From: Rhytidiadelphus loreus
Lineage: Eukaryota; Streptophyta; Bryopsida; Hypnales; Hylocomiaceae
DNA length: 64,000 nt
Direction: 5' to 3'
Assembly (NCBI GenBank): GCA_947034895.1
Contig: OX344761.1
Span: forward strand, 35,786,863 to 35,850,862
The position numbers and the translations under genes are program-made. The notes beneath the pieces were generated by a model. That model did no database searches, was not told the DNA's origin, and worked only from the letters and a program-made list of their open reading frames with translations. This document shows positions 11,837-23,390 of the stretch, piece by piece. Numbering within the stretch: the first letter of the stretch is position 1; every line of letters starts with the position of its first letter.

Positions 11837-14425
11837 ATGCAAAACACGGGTCAGTATGGAGTCTCGGACTCGCCACAGTTCGTGGTGGGTCGCCCTCCGC
11901 CTGCGCACTTGTTCTCCATCTCGCATGACAATATGAGCATCGCGCCCCCAGCTGGGCACCCGCTGCAGTCGACGGGGCATCACCCGCAGCAACAGCAGCA
12001 GCACCACCTCTCTCACCACTTGCAGGCGCAGCACCACCACTATGGGCCGCACCCGGGCCACCAACCGCACCCTAGCTTGCAGCAAATCCACCAAACGCAG
12101 TCCCCTCATGCCTCGCACGCCCCGCACCCGCAATTCCCGCTCGCGCAGCACGCCCAGGCGCAGCAGCAACCAACGCAGGCTCACCAACAGCAGGCTTCTC
12201 CCCACCCGGACGTTCAGCAGCAACAACAGGTTCATCAACAGCAGCAGCAACAACAGCAACAACAACAACAAGTTCAGCAGGCGCAACAGCAAGCGCAACA
12301 GGTCCAGCAGGCGCAGCAGGCGCAGCAGCAAGCCGCGCAACAGGCTGCGGCCCATCAAGCTGCGCAGCAGGCTGCGCAACAGGCGCAACAGCAGGCGATG
12401 GTGCAGCAGTTAGGTTTGGGAGGTCCAGACTCGCCGGAAGTGCCATCGCCGGGCGTGAGTCGACCATCGCCGACAAATTTTAACCAGCAAATCGTGAGCG
12501 TGGCGCAGCAGGATGACGATGGCATGGAAGAGGAGGGCCGCAGCACGGGCGGCAATCGGTGGCCCAGGCAAGAGACGCTCGCGCTCATCAAGATCCGCTC
12601 CGAAATGGATGCCAACTTTCGGGATTCGGGACTCAAGGGCCCACTGTGGGAAGAGGTTTCGCGGTGAGCAACATGATTGCTCTTTCAACTCAATTAACGC
12701 CAAGTCCACTGCGTCTGTCGCTCGTTCTTTCTGTGCAAGTTTCGGTCTTTGGGTGCAATTGTTGCAAAACAGCAGATAAGGTCGTTTCTTGTTGTGTCGT
12801 GAAGCTGACGGGGAATTAGCGTCGCCGCCCAGCCCCCGTGAATTCATGCAATTCGCGTTTGATGTAAGTTGCGGATTCTTGGTAATTGGTCCAACGCTCC
12901 CGTCGACAGATGCTGATAGATTGAGCTGTGCCATTGCAGAAAGCTGGCCGAAATGGGGTTCCAGCGGAATGCAAAGAAATGCAAAGAGAAGTTTGAGAAT
13001 GTGCACAAGTATTATAAGAAGACCAAGGATGGTAGGGCGGGGCGGCAAGACGGGAAAAGCTATCGTTTTTTCAGTCAGTTGGAAGCGTTATACGGTGGCC
13101 AGCCGAGTGCTGCGCAATTGGAGACTAATGCTGCAGTCGCGGCAGCTGCTAGCCTGTTGACAGGAACGCCGATGCTCGGCAAGCCGCCCCCGACCGTGGA
13201 GGATTACAATGTTTCGGCTCAAAGACCATCGGAAGTCTCGACAGGAGTGACCCTCTCGGAGTCTTCGGAGGATGACTACGACGCACCCGGAAGCGGCGAA
13301 GCTGACAACCAGGAGAAGACGTCGTCGAAGAAGCGGAAGCGGATGGAAAGCGGCAAGTCGGGGACGTCCTCACAGCTGGACTTCTTCGAGAGCCTGATGA
13401 AGAATCTACTGGATAAACAGGAGAGCATGCAAAAGAAGTTCTTAGAATTTATGGAGAGACGAGAGCAAGAGAGGCAAGTGAGAGAGGAAGCGTGGCGGAG
13501 ACAGGAAATCGCGCGGGTGGCTCGAGAGCATGAGCTCCGAACGCAGGAGCATACGTTAGCGGCCACTCGTGACGCGGCGCTCGTGGCGTTCTTGCAGAAA
13601 GTCACGGGGCAGACGCTGCAGCTGCCGCATATCCCCACCCGACCACCGCTCGTGGTGCCCCCGTCGATCGATTCAGTAGTCGCCGCCGCAGCTCAGAAAC
13701 AGCAGGCTCAGTCCACCCCTCCGCCGGCGGCTGCAACCACGCCTGCCCCGCCCGCGGCGGCCACTCCTTCTTCGCAAGCGCTTGCGCTCGCCAATGTGGA
13801 CGAGCATGAGAAAGACTCCTCGATCGATCCCAATAGCAAGCGGTGGCCGAAACCGGAGGTTTTGACCTTGATTAAGCTGCGGAGCGACATGGAGCCGCGG
13901 TTCCAGGAGGCCGGGCCCAAGGGTCCGCTCTGGGAGGAGATCAGTCAGGGAATGGCGTGCTTGGGGTACAACAGGAACCAGAAGCGCTGTAAGGAGAAAT
14001 GGGAGAACATCAACAAGTATTTCCGGAAGACCAAGGAGAGTAACAAGAAGCGACCGGAGAATGCCAAGACCTGTCCCTACTTCCACCAATTAGACACATT
14101 GTATCGCTCGGGCGTGCTGGGGACACCCAGCAATAAGCAGCAGCAGCAGCAGCAGGTGGTGAAAGTCGCGGACTCCTCGCCCGCCGTGGATCACCAGGCG
14201 CTCCCTTTGGCACACCGCTTCGACGCCGTGGCCAAAGCCGGCGCGGGCGATGCGACTGACATCCTGAAGATGCTTCCCGCGGCCGCGGAAGTCGTGCAGA
14301 ATGCCGCCTCCTCTGGAAATGGAACCCCCGCGGGCGCCGCGACTGCGCCACATTTCTTCTCCAGCCCGGAGAATGGCAGCAGCGCCGAAAGGGGCACCAA
14401 GCCAGTTTCGGAGTCATCGCTATAA
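11837..14425 (+). CDS. GT-2/GTL1-type double-trihelix transcription factor
   Basis: Nuclear DNA-binding regulator of the plant trihelix family, whose members bind GT elements in light-, stress- and cell-growth-related promoters. Two coding exons, 11837-12663 and 12940-14425, join over a 276-bp GT-AG intron (GTGAGC ... TTGCAG) to give 770 residues. Order: glutamine/histidine-rich activation-type region (about 49-192); N-terminal trihelix (about 240-327) with W242, W271 and F294, the W-W-F pattern of this clade; acidic/Ser stretch and nuclear signal KKRKR (406-410); central charged coiled coil (about 422-500); Ala/Pro linker; C-terminal trihelix (about 575-664) with W578, W607 and W630; short Q run. 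The intron cuts the first trihelix after LWEEVS. I chose the ATG at 11837 (MQNTGQYGV). A longer frame from 11711 would begin with GTG and has no ATG. Both domains look intact. The exact paralogue (GT-2, GTL1, DF1) cannot be decided. Confidence 0.95.
11981..12411 (+). repeat. CAG/CAA glutamine-coding repeat tract
   Basis: Mixed CAG and CAA codons, with GCG and CAC/CAT codons, encode a Gln/His/Ala-rich region (protein residues about 49-192) of the trihelix factor. The purest part is about 12210-12275. Mixed codons make length change by slippage less likely than in a pure CAG run. On the opposite strand the tract gives long Leu/Arg-rich false ORFs. Confidence 0.9.
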
Positions 14426-15700
14426 TGGAGGCACAAATGGCGCTCTAGACAATTTGCCTCATTTACGTTGTGCATGCTCCGACATACCCACCCCAAGCAC
14501 GGTTATTATGCCCCGCTTCGATCCATGAGCACTTGCGCCTCACAGATCAACTTGAGTTATTATATGATTCTTCTTCATCGCTGTATTGATCAATCTCAGC
14601 GAGCTAATGTTGCGCGAATGGCGAGCGAATACGATCGAGTGTTTCTTCTGTATCATCTTAATTAGTTCGGATCTTTGGGGCTTGCTGGGTGGGGGGTGGG
14701 GGACGTGATGGATCTCGATAGGTCTGCGTTTGCTTGCGGGAGAAGGACTGGGGGCTGATTTGCTGATCTGCTTGGACAAATCTGAATAAGTGGGCGGATG
14801 AGGCTTCCTTGGCCCTTGCCTGAAGTGTAACGAGCCAGATGCGCAGAGTAGATAGTAGGATTCAGGGGGGAGGTTGCGATCGTTCTGTAACATACATGTA
14901 CCAGTAGCGTGAGGGTGCCAACACTCGTTTCCTGAGCGCGCTGCTGTGAGATGATGTCCCTTAGGGTTTGGGAGTACAGAAATTAATAAGTCTGTGAGTG
15001 AGTGCCACTCTGGTGTTCCATGTTAGCTAGCTAGATTATTTTTCTTTTTTTCTTTCCTTTTTCATCATCATGATGGGTTTGTGAACAAACATGAGGTACT
15101 ACGTCAAGCATGTCCGTCGTCGTTTCCTTTTAGTCAACCGAAGCAAATTTTTTGCTTCCAGGATTACACTCCAACTATTTACTTGGCGCAGTGGGGATCT
15201 TTTTTTCTTCTACTCGTGCTAGTTCCCGTTTTGAGGTTTGTAGCAGCTACATTTTTATTAGACAGTCACAGTGAGTATAATTGTAGAAGATGACGAAGAA
15301 GTTAAAGTCAGATTGAAGGTCCCGTCGAATCTGGACGTAGGTAAGACATTTAAAAATTGAATGCTGGTGGCCACTGGTGCACATTTTGGGAGACCTTTCT
15401 TAATCTCCTTTGTTGAAATACATTTTTTTGCTCGGTTTCTCAATGGCATTTAACCTCAAAGCTATCGACGAGGCTGGGCTTTTCGCTGTACTATGTTCTC
15501 TCACCGTGTCCTCTCTGGCCTTGATCCTCTCTCCTCCTACCTTGTCATTCCGGAACCTTCTCCTCGTATTTGGAGCTGGCTGAAGTTGGAAACCATGGTT
15601 CAATTGGGCTTCAGATGGGAGCCAGGTATGTGTCCAATGATTTGCTCCATCGGTGCTCATTTGTATCCACCTTGCATTGCTTGATACGAACTTTCTCGTT
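14426..15700 (+). other. 3' untranslated/downstream region of the trihelix gene
   Basis: Moderate GC and no repeats. The transcript probably ends somewhere here, but I cannot point to a convincing poly(A) signal (AATTAATAAG near 14980 is one candidate). No ORF has recognisable content. GTAGGTAAGAC near 15338 and CCAGGTATGTG near 15622 look like splice donors, so an exon of another transcript cannot be excluded. Confidence 0.35.
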
Positions 15701-18700
15701 GTCCGAGTCTCTGTTTCTCATTTGAGATAGGTGCTCAGAACATGCTTAAAACTTGAAGTTCCCTGCAGATCGATGTGATTATATTGTACCATCCCCATAA
15801 TGGTAAACAGAATACTAGTGATTGAATTTCCAGACTTGAACTCTATGTCGCCCTATACCCTACATTTGCTTACTTGATTGATCCACATCCTGTGCTTGCT
15901 TTCCGTGGTTCACCGCGGCATCAAATTCTGAAACCGAAACATGTCGTCTTGTGATGTTGTTAAGCAACCTCACGATGTAAGTTTAATCATAATTTGACCC
16001 TATTATGATGCCCTATGAGTATTGATTCATTAATCATTTTCCTCGGACCCTAAAGCATGACTACCTGGGGCATGTAAAGAGTGAGGCGGTGGTTATGAAC
16101 CAAGCTCAAGGGGCTGCCTGGCTTCCCGTTATCGTACCAGCCTTGTCCTGAGACGTTCCCTTCAGTGTGCCGGCGTATCCAGGCGTCTTTAAAGTATTGG
16201 AAATGATCCCACAGTCAACTCTTAGATTCTTCCATTGACTTCAATGAAGGTAGCACTGCACGGTCGGACACCGCTTCTTGACTTCTGGCTGTGTCAGCTG
16301 CTTCCATGAATGGGGAGAATTATAATGGTCACGGTGGAATTAAAGGCGGATGGCGGGGGACTCGCTAGTGCAGAGCCTCTGTGTCTATCACGTCGCATGC
16401 AGTTGGTTGTTGGCTCCTCGTTGCAAGCAAGCATTTGACTCCCATAACTTCGAGCAGGCAAGCAGATGCCCTGGTCAAACAGCGATGGCACTTCACTTCC
16501 AGTCCTCCTCTGTATGCCTTCCAGGGCTATTGATGAGTGCAGATTATGTAACCCCAAATTATTGATCCATGTTACTGTCGACGTGACCACAAACCTGTGA
16601 AGGGACGGAGTTTCAGCCATTCCGAATGCATAATTTAAAATGACTGAGAACTGAATTCTCAGCTGGTTTTCTAGTGACATTACATCTGCACAGAGACTGT
16701 GACCTCAGCTCGACTTGTCGGGTCAGGGAAGAAGCTGGATTATTCAACTTACAGTGGCTTTTGATCAAGGCAGCAGTTGTTATGGGCAGTGTGCCGGCCT
16801 GATGGGTCCACTATGGCCATCAATAATCTGCCAGTCGACATTTAATCTTACGGTATGGACCGGACGAGGTAATTGATCGAGGCACATAATACTATTCATC
16901 AACAGGAATATATATGAAAATAATATCTATAATAATAATAAGATGCGGTTAAAGTAACGTTTGTGTAAGAGCAGCAGATGAAGGCTCGGTCCCAAGGACA
17001 GAACTCGGCTTTCAAGTAAGTTCCTTGTGAGTGCTAAAGCAGATTTTTAATTTTTTAAATTGAAAATGTCCATTTCCCTCTGGACTGAGCTTCAACCCCT
17101 TTTCGGGTAGGTTGGGCTGGAGACCTTCAACGTCTCAGCAAAGTGGGAGAGGGAAAAGGTACATCCCCAAGTTGCTGATTAATACTGCATCAACCAATCT
17201 GACTCGGGTGCCGTAGGCCAAGCAGAACATGAAGCCTGCACGGAGTCCATGAAAGGGTTAACCATTATTATCCACCAGTGAAGTCTTTGTCTAAACCGAC
17301 TTTCGCATCACTTTCATATGAAGTGGCAGGTCTGTTGAAGCCTGTACTGTCAGCATGTACCAAGGGTACTTTTCAATCTGTTACACATTGGGAGCACTTG
17401 GACGTGTATGCCGACCTTTCCTCGTTCCGCGTGATCACTCCCAACATTCATAAATCATTTAAAAACTAATGTAAAGTCTCCATTCACCATACAGCAAGGG
17501 AGAGGTTCGATTCTATTCACCTTACACGCGAACTCTGAGTCTTTCCCGACAATAATCTAGAAACTTGTTTCATCTAAAGTTTTGCACAATTAGTCCTAAA
17601 AATCGATTGTAAAAAGCTAAATGTCTACAAACTAAGTATTTATACACTTACTACAAATCAGAGTTCACCTGTATGGTCAATGGAGAATCTAATGTATTGT
17701 AAGGTTTAATGGATCCTGACTTTACCACCTCTACCTGCTAAGCATTGCTCTCTTCCGGCCGTTACCCATTCACCCACAGGGCCGGGGCTTGGCTGATACA
17801 TGAATCCATCCCATGAGATAGAGCTTACTAGTCTTCATTTGACCCGGACAAACCCCAAACTTTTCACTCGCTAAGTTTATCCAGTGGGAGCGAGCAAGCA
17901 GAAGGCGTGTGAGGGAAGGGATTAGTTGTGAAGCGGAAAGGGTCATGTCAAATCAGTGAGGCACCCTCCAGTCACAGTTTGTTGTCTTTTCGAATTTTTT
18001 GATGGGGAGAGGAGTCGATTCCGACCTCCTTGGTGGCACCCCAAGAGCCGTCGTACCAGGGGTAACTTCGACTGCTTTTCCTGCACCTACGACTATGTCT
18101 TACCTTTACTTTTCTTGAGCTAGAAGCTGGCCGGTAAGATCCTAGCCTGCCTGCAGGCGCTAAGTTAATTCAGCCTAGCCATCGAGGATGGTGCCGCAAC
18201 CCCACAAGCGTGATGCACTGATGCCTACCTTTAAGTGTTTCTCAAGATTCAGCAGTTTTGCACGGTTCTGCAATTCCCTATCTTGCAAAGTCGTGTGAAA
18301 AGTAGTCAGTACTTTTTTCTATGAGGAGAAGCTTGTAAGACGTAGATATGGATATAACTTATCCAGTTAATCCTGTGATGAGAGACTTGGCAAGGTCTGA
18401 ATTCGTGGCTTTTGGGGCTCTGCCCGAGTCCTTTAGGGGCGTTACTTCCTAATCTCATCTTTGGCTATCATCAAGACTTGAAGAGAGCTGCCATCAATCA
18501 TCTCAGGAACACGCGTGGTGGCAGGGAGTTCATTGCAACAATCAAGCCGATCTTGATCACCCCGGTCTCAGAAATCATAGGTCCTTCAGGAATCTGTAAC
18601 CCTCTGATGCTCAGTTGCTCACATTCTTTTTGACTGCTCGGTTTTGCCGACTCTTCCAGTAATGACGGCATCCCCTCCCCTCTCAGTCCTCTGGGCAATG

Positions 18701-19575
18701 TACTTACCACCATCACAACAGACAGTCAGCAATCCGGTCAAAGTAACTTCAAACCGGATTCAAAAATCAACAAAACGTCTCTTGAAGCTGTACTGCTACT
18801 ACGACTGCGCCTGCACCTACACGATGGGGTGCACATTCAAGACTGCCGTGTCCCCCTTTTAATTCACTCTGGACAAAACGCCGATCGAATGCAATTTTTA
18901 TCCCCGGGGTTAAAATATAGGTACCTCCTAAGAGATACGAATCTGCGCTAGTGCCAATTATAATGGCCCTGCCAGCTCACCCCTTACTGTACATAGCAAG
19001 CTAAAAGTTCGTAAAAGGAAAGAAGAAAAACTGACACCGTTCCCGTCAATGTTGCAACGACCACATGAACATGAAATTAAGTTACCCAAACTGTACTGAA
19101 CTTTTACTGGAAAGAATCATCTGGGTTTGAACATGGTTTGGTCAAGTTGGTTTGTGATGAACCAGGTCTGTACTAGTGACCTGTAACGACCATGAAAGAG
19201 GAGAGAGACAGACAGGGACCCCTTGGCCTGGCCTGGCCGTCCCAGTGAGTTTCCCACTGAACTAGCCTGCCCCCGCCCTATTGGTAGAAAAATGAAAATA
19301 CTCAGTCTCTACGAGGGTGAATCCTTTTCTGTCGTCAACGACGTATCCGGATCTCATCAGGATTAGAGCGCTTTCTCGAAATTAGAACGCTGACAGGGGG
19401 TAGGGGCTGAGCTATTTATGGGATTGGCTGGCTCCTTCAGAAGAACCAAAGGATAATATTCGCTTCCAGATAGGTCGCTCCAGAGACCAGGTCATGCAAG
19501 CAGGCAGGTCATCAGTTGGGGACATGAATTTTTTCAATCCACTCTGTCCCCATTAATGAACACACTTCCTTTTTC
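15701..19575. other. Normal-GC intergenic DNA, no gene recognised
   Basis: Composition is even and repeats are few. The short ORFs (60-128 codons, both strands) have no motif I know. It may hold regulatory DNA, a non-coding transcript or a decayed gene, but nothing in the sequence decides this. Confidence 0.4.
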
Positions 19576-20097
19576 ATGACTTACGGGGCTGGAACCTGCC
19601 AATTCGAGGAGGATAAAGTTACCATCACCAGCTTTACCACACCGTCGCTTATATTAAGCAGGATCGTAAACTCGAAAAGCAGACCTATGAGGAAGTTTCT
19701 TCTGCAACTGAACTCTCAATGGATTCTTGAACCGACTTCGCTGCTTGATGAGGTGAAAATCGTATCCACAGTCCCATATATCGGTTCAGAAGATTCTGAA
19801 AACTACAGGTATATATTCACCCCTCTCTGCTCATTCTGTAACGTAGATCACGTGACCGCTGGAACGGACCGTCTGCACCACTACAAAACGGACGGCATGG
19901 AGCTCAGTTCAGTTAGCTTCAATCTTCTTGTTACTCGTCTCTCCTGGGCAACGAGGTTTCACAACAAACAAGTCAGGAAACTCTCTCTCGGGCAGCAAGC
20001 TAGCAAGGTTGTGGAATGCATGGTGGCCGAGGGCGTAGTAGAAGATTCGCACTGCCGCCCAAGCCTGTCATGTGTCGGAGGACTAGTGCATGGCTGA
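19576..20097 (+). CDS. Unrecognised 173-codon ORF
   Basis: The longest ATG-started frame outside the trihelix gene and the transposase relic. It opens at an ATG at 19576 (MTYGAGTCQFEEDKV) and ends with TGA at 20095-20097. Composition is soluble, with no signal peptide, membrane segment or repeated motif, and Cys residues do not form a known pattern. No family is recognised. GC is near 48 per cent here, so a frame of this length could occur by chance. Several AGTAAGTTA strings follow between 20100 and 20410. It could be a lineage-specific gene, an exon, or chance. Confidence 0.2.
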   Translation: MTYGAGTCQFEEDKVTITSFTTPSLILSRIVNSKSRPMRKFLLQLNSQWILEPTSLLDEVKIVSTVPYIGSEDSENYRYIFTPLCSFCNVDHVTAGTDRLHHYKTDGMELSSVSFNLLVTRLSWATRFHNKQVRKLSLGQQASKVVECMVAEGVVEDSHCRPSLSCVGGLVHG

Positions 20098-20370
20098 TGC
20101 CCAAGTAAGTTAAAGTTTGAAAGGCTGGTAATTGATCCTCAGCTTGCCCGGCCTGCAGTGGCAGTCAGTTGCAGAGCTTTCGCCTTGGGAGGAGAGGTGA
20201 CCGAGACAAGTAGTAAGTTACGGGGGAAGAAGGGGAGTCAAAGGCAGTCAAAGCAGCGAGGGAGAGGTGCACATGGCAGACCAGTGCTTCCCACGCCTGC
20301 TGGTAACGGTGTCCTTATCTGCCCAGAGTGTAAACTTAGTTCTGCCTCCTTCCCTCTGCTGGCATTCAAC

Positions 20371-20390
20371 TCTCTCTCTCTCTCTCTCTA
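20371..20390. repeat. (CT)n microsatellite
   Basis: Ten uninterrupted CT/TC dinucleotides, followed by ACTTAACTTATTAGTAAGTTA, itself an imperfect inverted repeat. Confidence 0.9.
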
Positions 20391-22525
20391 ACTTAACTTA
20401 TTAGTAAGTTAGGGGCAGTCTCTCTCTGTCTCCTTCTACCCTAACTTGGAGAGTTGGAGCCCAATGGTATTTTCCAGGAGGCCACTTCATTTTAGAACAA
20501 ATCGGATGCCCAATTCCACAATCTCATGGAACAAACTTCACACAACCATCAGAGCAAATCACTTCCTCATTGGGGCCTCCTCACACTAGAGGGGAGAAGC
20601 CCCAGAAAGCACGCTGTCAACCAGTGAGAGCTCCTAAACTTGAGGACGTAAAACCGTACACTCGGTAGGGAGAGAATGATCGATGCGGATCAACTCTTGT
20701 TCGTCTATGATACAAATAAAAAAAGTGCACAAGTATTGAGTCCATGTAGTTGTAGTGAATTAATTAATGAACTCCTTGTCATTGCAAGAAGCATCGGTTG
20801 ATTTTGTGCCACTATCACCTATTGGTAAGAGAAACATGATTCAAGAAGAATCTATAGATTAGGGAAATGACTATGAGAAGATCCACCGGTAGTCAAATTG
20901 TCATGCGGGTCTTCTCATGAATCATTTTCATAGTCTACATGGGGCCATGTTTTTACTAGTGTGTCAAATGTGATAGTATTGAGAATACTATGAGCTTTTG
21001 AAAAATCAATAAACAAATATGAAAAATTAATATAATATCAAATATAACCTAAAACTATAAATTTAGTAAAAAAAACTCCAAAAATTATGCATAAAAATAG
21101 GTCAATGCAACACTAAAAGAAAATAGATATTTTAATGTTTGTTTGTTTTTTAAGCCTATATGATTGGGAGTATTTTTCAAGAAAAATTGTTAATAACTAC
21201 TATCTTTTTGTGCATTGGCCAAAATTGACCAAAAGTATAGTAGACTATTATGAAAATGTGTGGAAAAAATTTCAACCCATTTGACAGTGTGGATTGAAAG
21301 ATTATATTATTTGAAGTGAGAAAAATCTTTTCAATCCTTTGAAAATAATGGGATCAATAGACTTCAAACCTTCTTGGAATAAAAATTGTTCTATACAAAA
21401 TTGAGCTTCTACAACATCAAGTACTACATCTTATTAGTTATACTCATACAAAATTTTAGAAGCAAATAAAGGGTCTAACTTACACTAAATCACCATGTTT
21501 TATGATGAGGTCAAGTATATTGGCAATACACTATTCATGTTTTGATGATCTCTTGTGATAGTGACAAAATAACTATTTGAAATCCAACCCGTGAAAACTA
21601 AGAGATAAACTATTATGAAATGTATAAAAAAAAATTCAAGGATTTTGAAATCATAGATTTCAAGATAATATAGTTTGTAGTTAGAGTAGAAATGTTAGCA
21701 AGAGTTTTGACTCTACTTGGAATGAGTTTTTTGCAATAAAAGTATTTTTTTTTATAGTTGCACATTATATTATATTAATTACCTTCACTCCAAATTTCAA
21801 ATGTAAATGAGGAGTTTTGCTAAAGATGACAAAATTGTCCAAACTACTCAAATTTTTTTCTAGTCACCATAGATTTTGATTTGTGCATTTGATTGAATTT
21901 TTATTACATTCATACAAAGTCAGGGCAAATGTCTCTCTATTTTGTGTCAAACTTTCAAAAAATTACATTTTTTTTACTTCATCATCACCTACCCAAATTC
22001 CAATTGTCCCTTGAACAGACATTTGGTGCTTTAGGAATTTAGCGATTAGAGGACTAAATTTTTTGAAAGCAAACAAAAATTGGCCATTTTTCAACTTTAT
22101 CAATCTTTTGATCTATCAATTATATAAAAATAACAATAATATTCACAAGCACACAAATTTTGAATGTTCTTCAATGAAGAAGGCACCTTCACACTGTATT
22201 CAATAATCTTCTTCTACCCTAATGTAGTGTCTCTTGAATGTGATTTAGTTTGTCCGCCCTTCCTTTTACCCGGACATTCATTATGTCACTGGGAACTCCT
22301 CAAAGTTAGTTGGAGGGGGAAGGAGAGGGCATCTTGGAAGCAGTGAACCCATTTTATGACCCCAAGCAGTTGGCAAGCACTATGTATGCAAATCAATGAA
22401 GTCAATCTCCAAGCAAGGGCTCCTGTTCAGTTCCAGGACCTGAGAAGAGATTTTTTGGTTATGTACTCGGCGTACTTCCAGTCATAGACATAATAGACCA
22501 TTGGTAATCTGTCCTGGTTGACATT
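20391..22525. other. Transition to AT-rich transposon debris
   Basis: From about 20950 the composition turns AT-rich. Text near 21235-21310 (GTGTGGAAAAAATTTCAACCC, then a run ending in an AGATT-type motif) resembles the inside of the TTAA family. No gene or intact end is seen. From about 22160 composition returns to normal. Confidence 0.4.
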
Positions 22526-23039
22526 CTATTCACCCAAGTTAATACATTTGCTTTTACTTCCATCTGCTTCCATCACATGAACTTCCAAGGACTTTGTACA
22601 GGATCCTGGATGCTTGGGTAGATACTCCCAAGGCTCCATCATGTCATTTTCCAAAAACTCCACATTTTTGCACCATCCCGCCATGGCCATTAACTTGTTA
22701 TTATGCGGTGTAATAATCAGGTTGGACACTGTGGGTGAAGCTTGCCTGTAATGAGACCCGGTCCCAGGCTCCCAGTGAATGACGGACTGCATGAGTTTAT
22801 GCTACAAAAGGGCTTTTGGGATTGGCGACAATCACTCGTCCATCTGCACTCCCTGCAGTAAAGAATTTGTCTGGGATATTGAAACAGTCATTCATGTAAG
22901 AGGTTACAGTTACATATAATTCGACTGGAGAACTGCCACCATGGTCAGGAACTCTTACTCTTCCAATCCCGGCCCTATCCAGGCAGTCAATGGGAGTCTG
23001 CAATATGCTCTTTGACCCATCCATTGGCGCCAGGTGCAA
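22526..23039 (-). pseudogene. Unrecognised minus-strand coding-like fragments
   Basis: Two adjacent open stretches on the minus strand, 22797-23039 and 22526-22792, are separated by one stop. The first ends KFFTAGSADGRVIVANPK; a G-S-x-D-G-x-V string is typical of a WD40 blade, but it is the only one visible. The second has SNLIITPHNNKLMAMAG and MEPWEYLPKHPG. GC is normal, unlike the flanks. It could be the remains of a WD-repeat gene or a captured fragment. Confidence in any function is low. Confidence 0.25.
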
Positions 23040-23208
23040 AGGTGCAAGCCTTGCGAAGGTCTGGAACTAGGGACTCCTCAAATGGGCAGGTAGTGTTTGG
23101 AGAAACGAAATTTCACCCCCAATGGCAGTCAGGCCTTGGAGGACACATTGTCATCTCAAGGTTCAGCTTCAAGTTCACAACCTGCTCAATTGCCCTACGA
23201 AGACTAAG

Positions 23209-23390
23209 GTAGGGTAAATCACCCCATTTCCCATTTCAAACCAAAACCAAATGGAAGCGAGCCCATCGTGGGCTAAATTATGATAATGGTGTACATTTCA
23301 GAACTTGAATGTACTGTAGTATAGTAACATAATTTAGTCCACAATGGACTTGCTCCCATTTGGTTTGAAATGGGGTTTGTTGGTTTACCT
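23209..23390. mobile_element. Foldback MITE, ~180 bp
   Basis: The two halves are near-perfect reverse complements: AAACCAAATGG, GAGCCCATCGTGGGCTAAATTATG on the left mirror CATAATTTAGTCCACAATGG and CCATTTGGTTT on the right, with outer GGTAAA/TTTACC. A CCATTTC duplication interrupts the left arm. The arms are about 60 bp around a ~45-bp loop. No protein. Target duplication unclear. Confidence 0.75.

Noticed and set aside
11543..12388. 281-codon minus-strand ORF, Leu/Arg-rich
   Set aside because: It is the antisense of the CAG/CAA tract and GC-rich leader of the trihelix gene; its leucine runs come from CTG/TTG complements.
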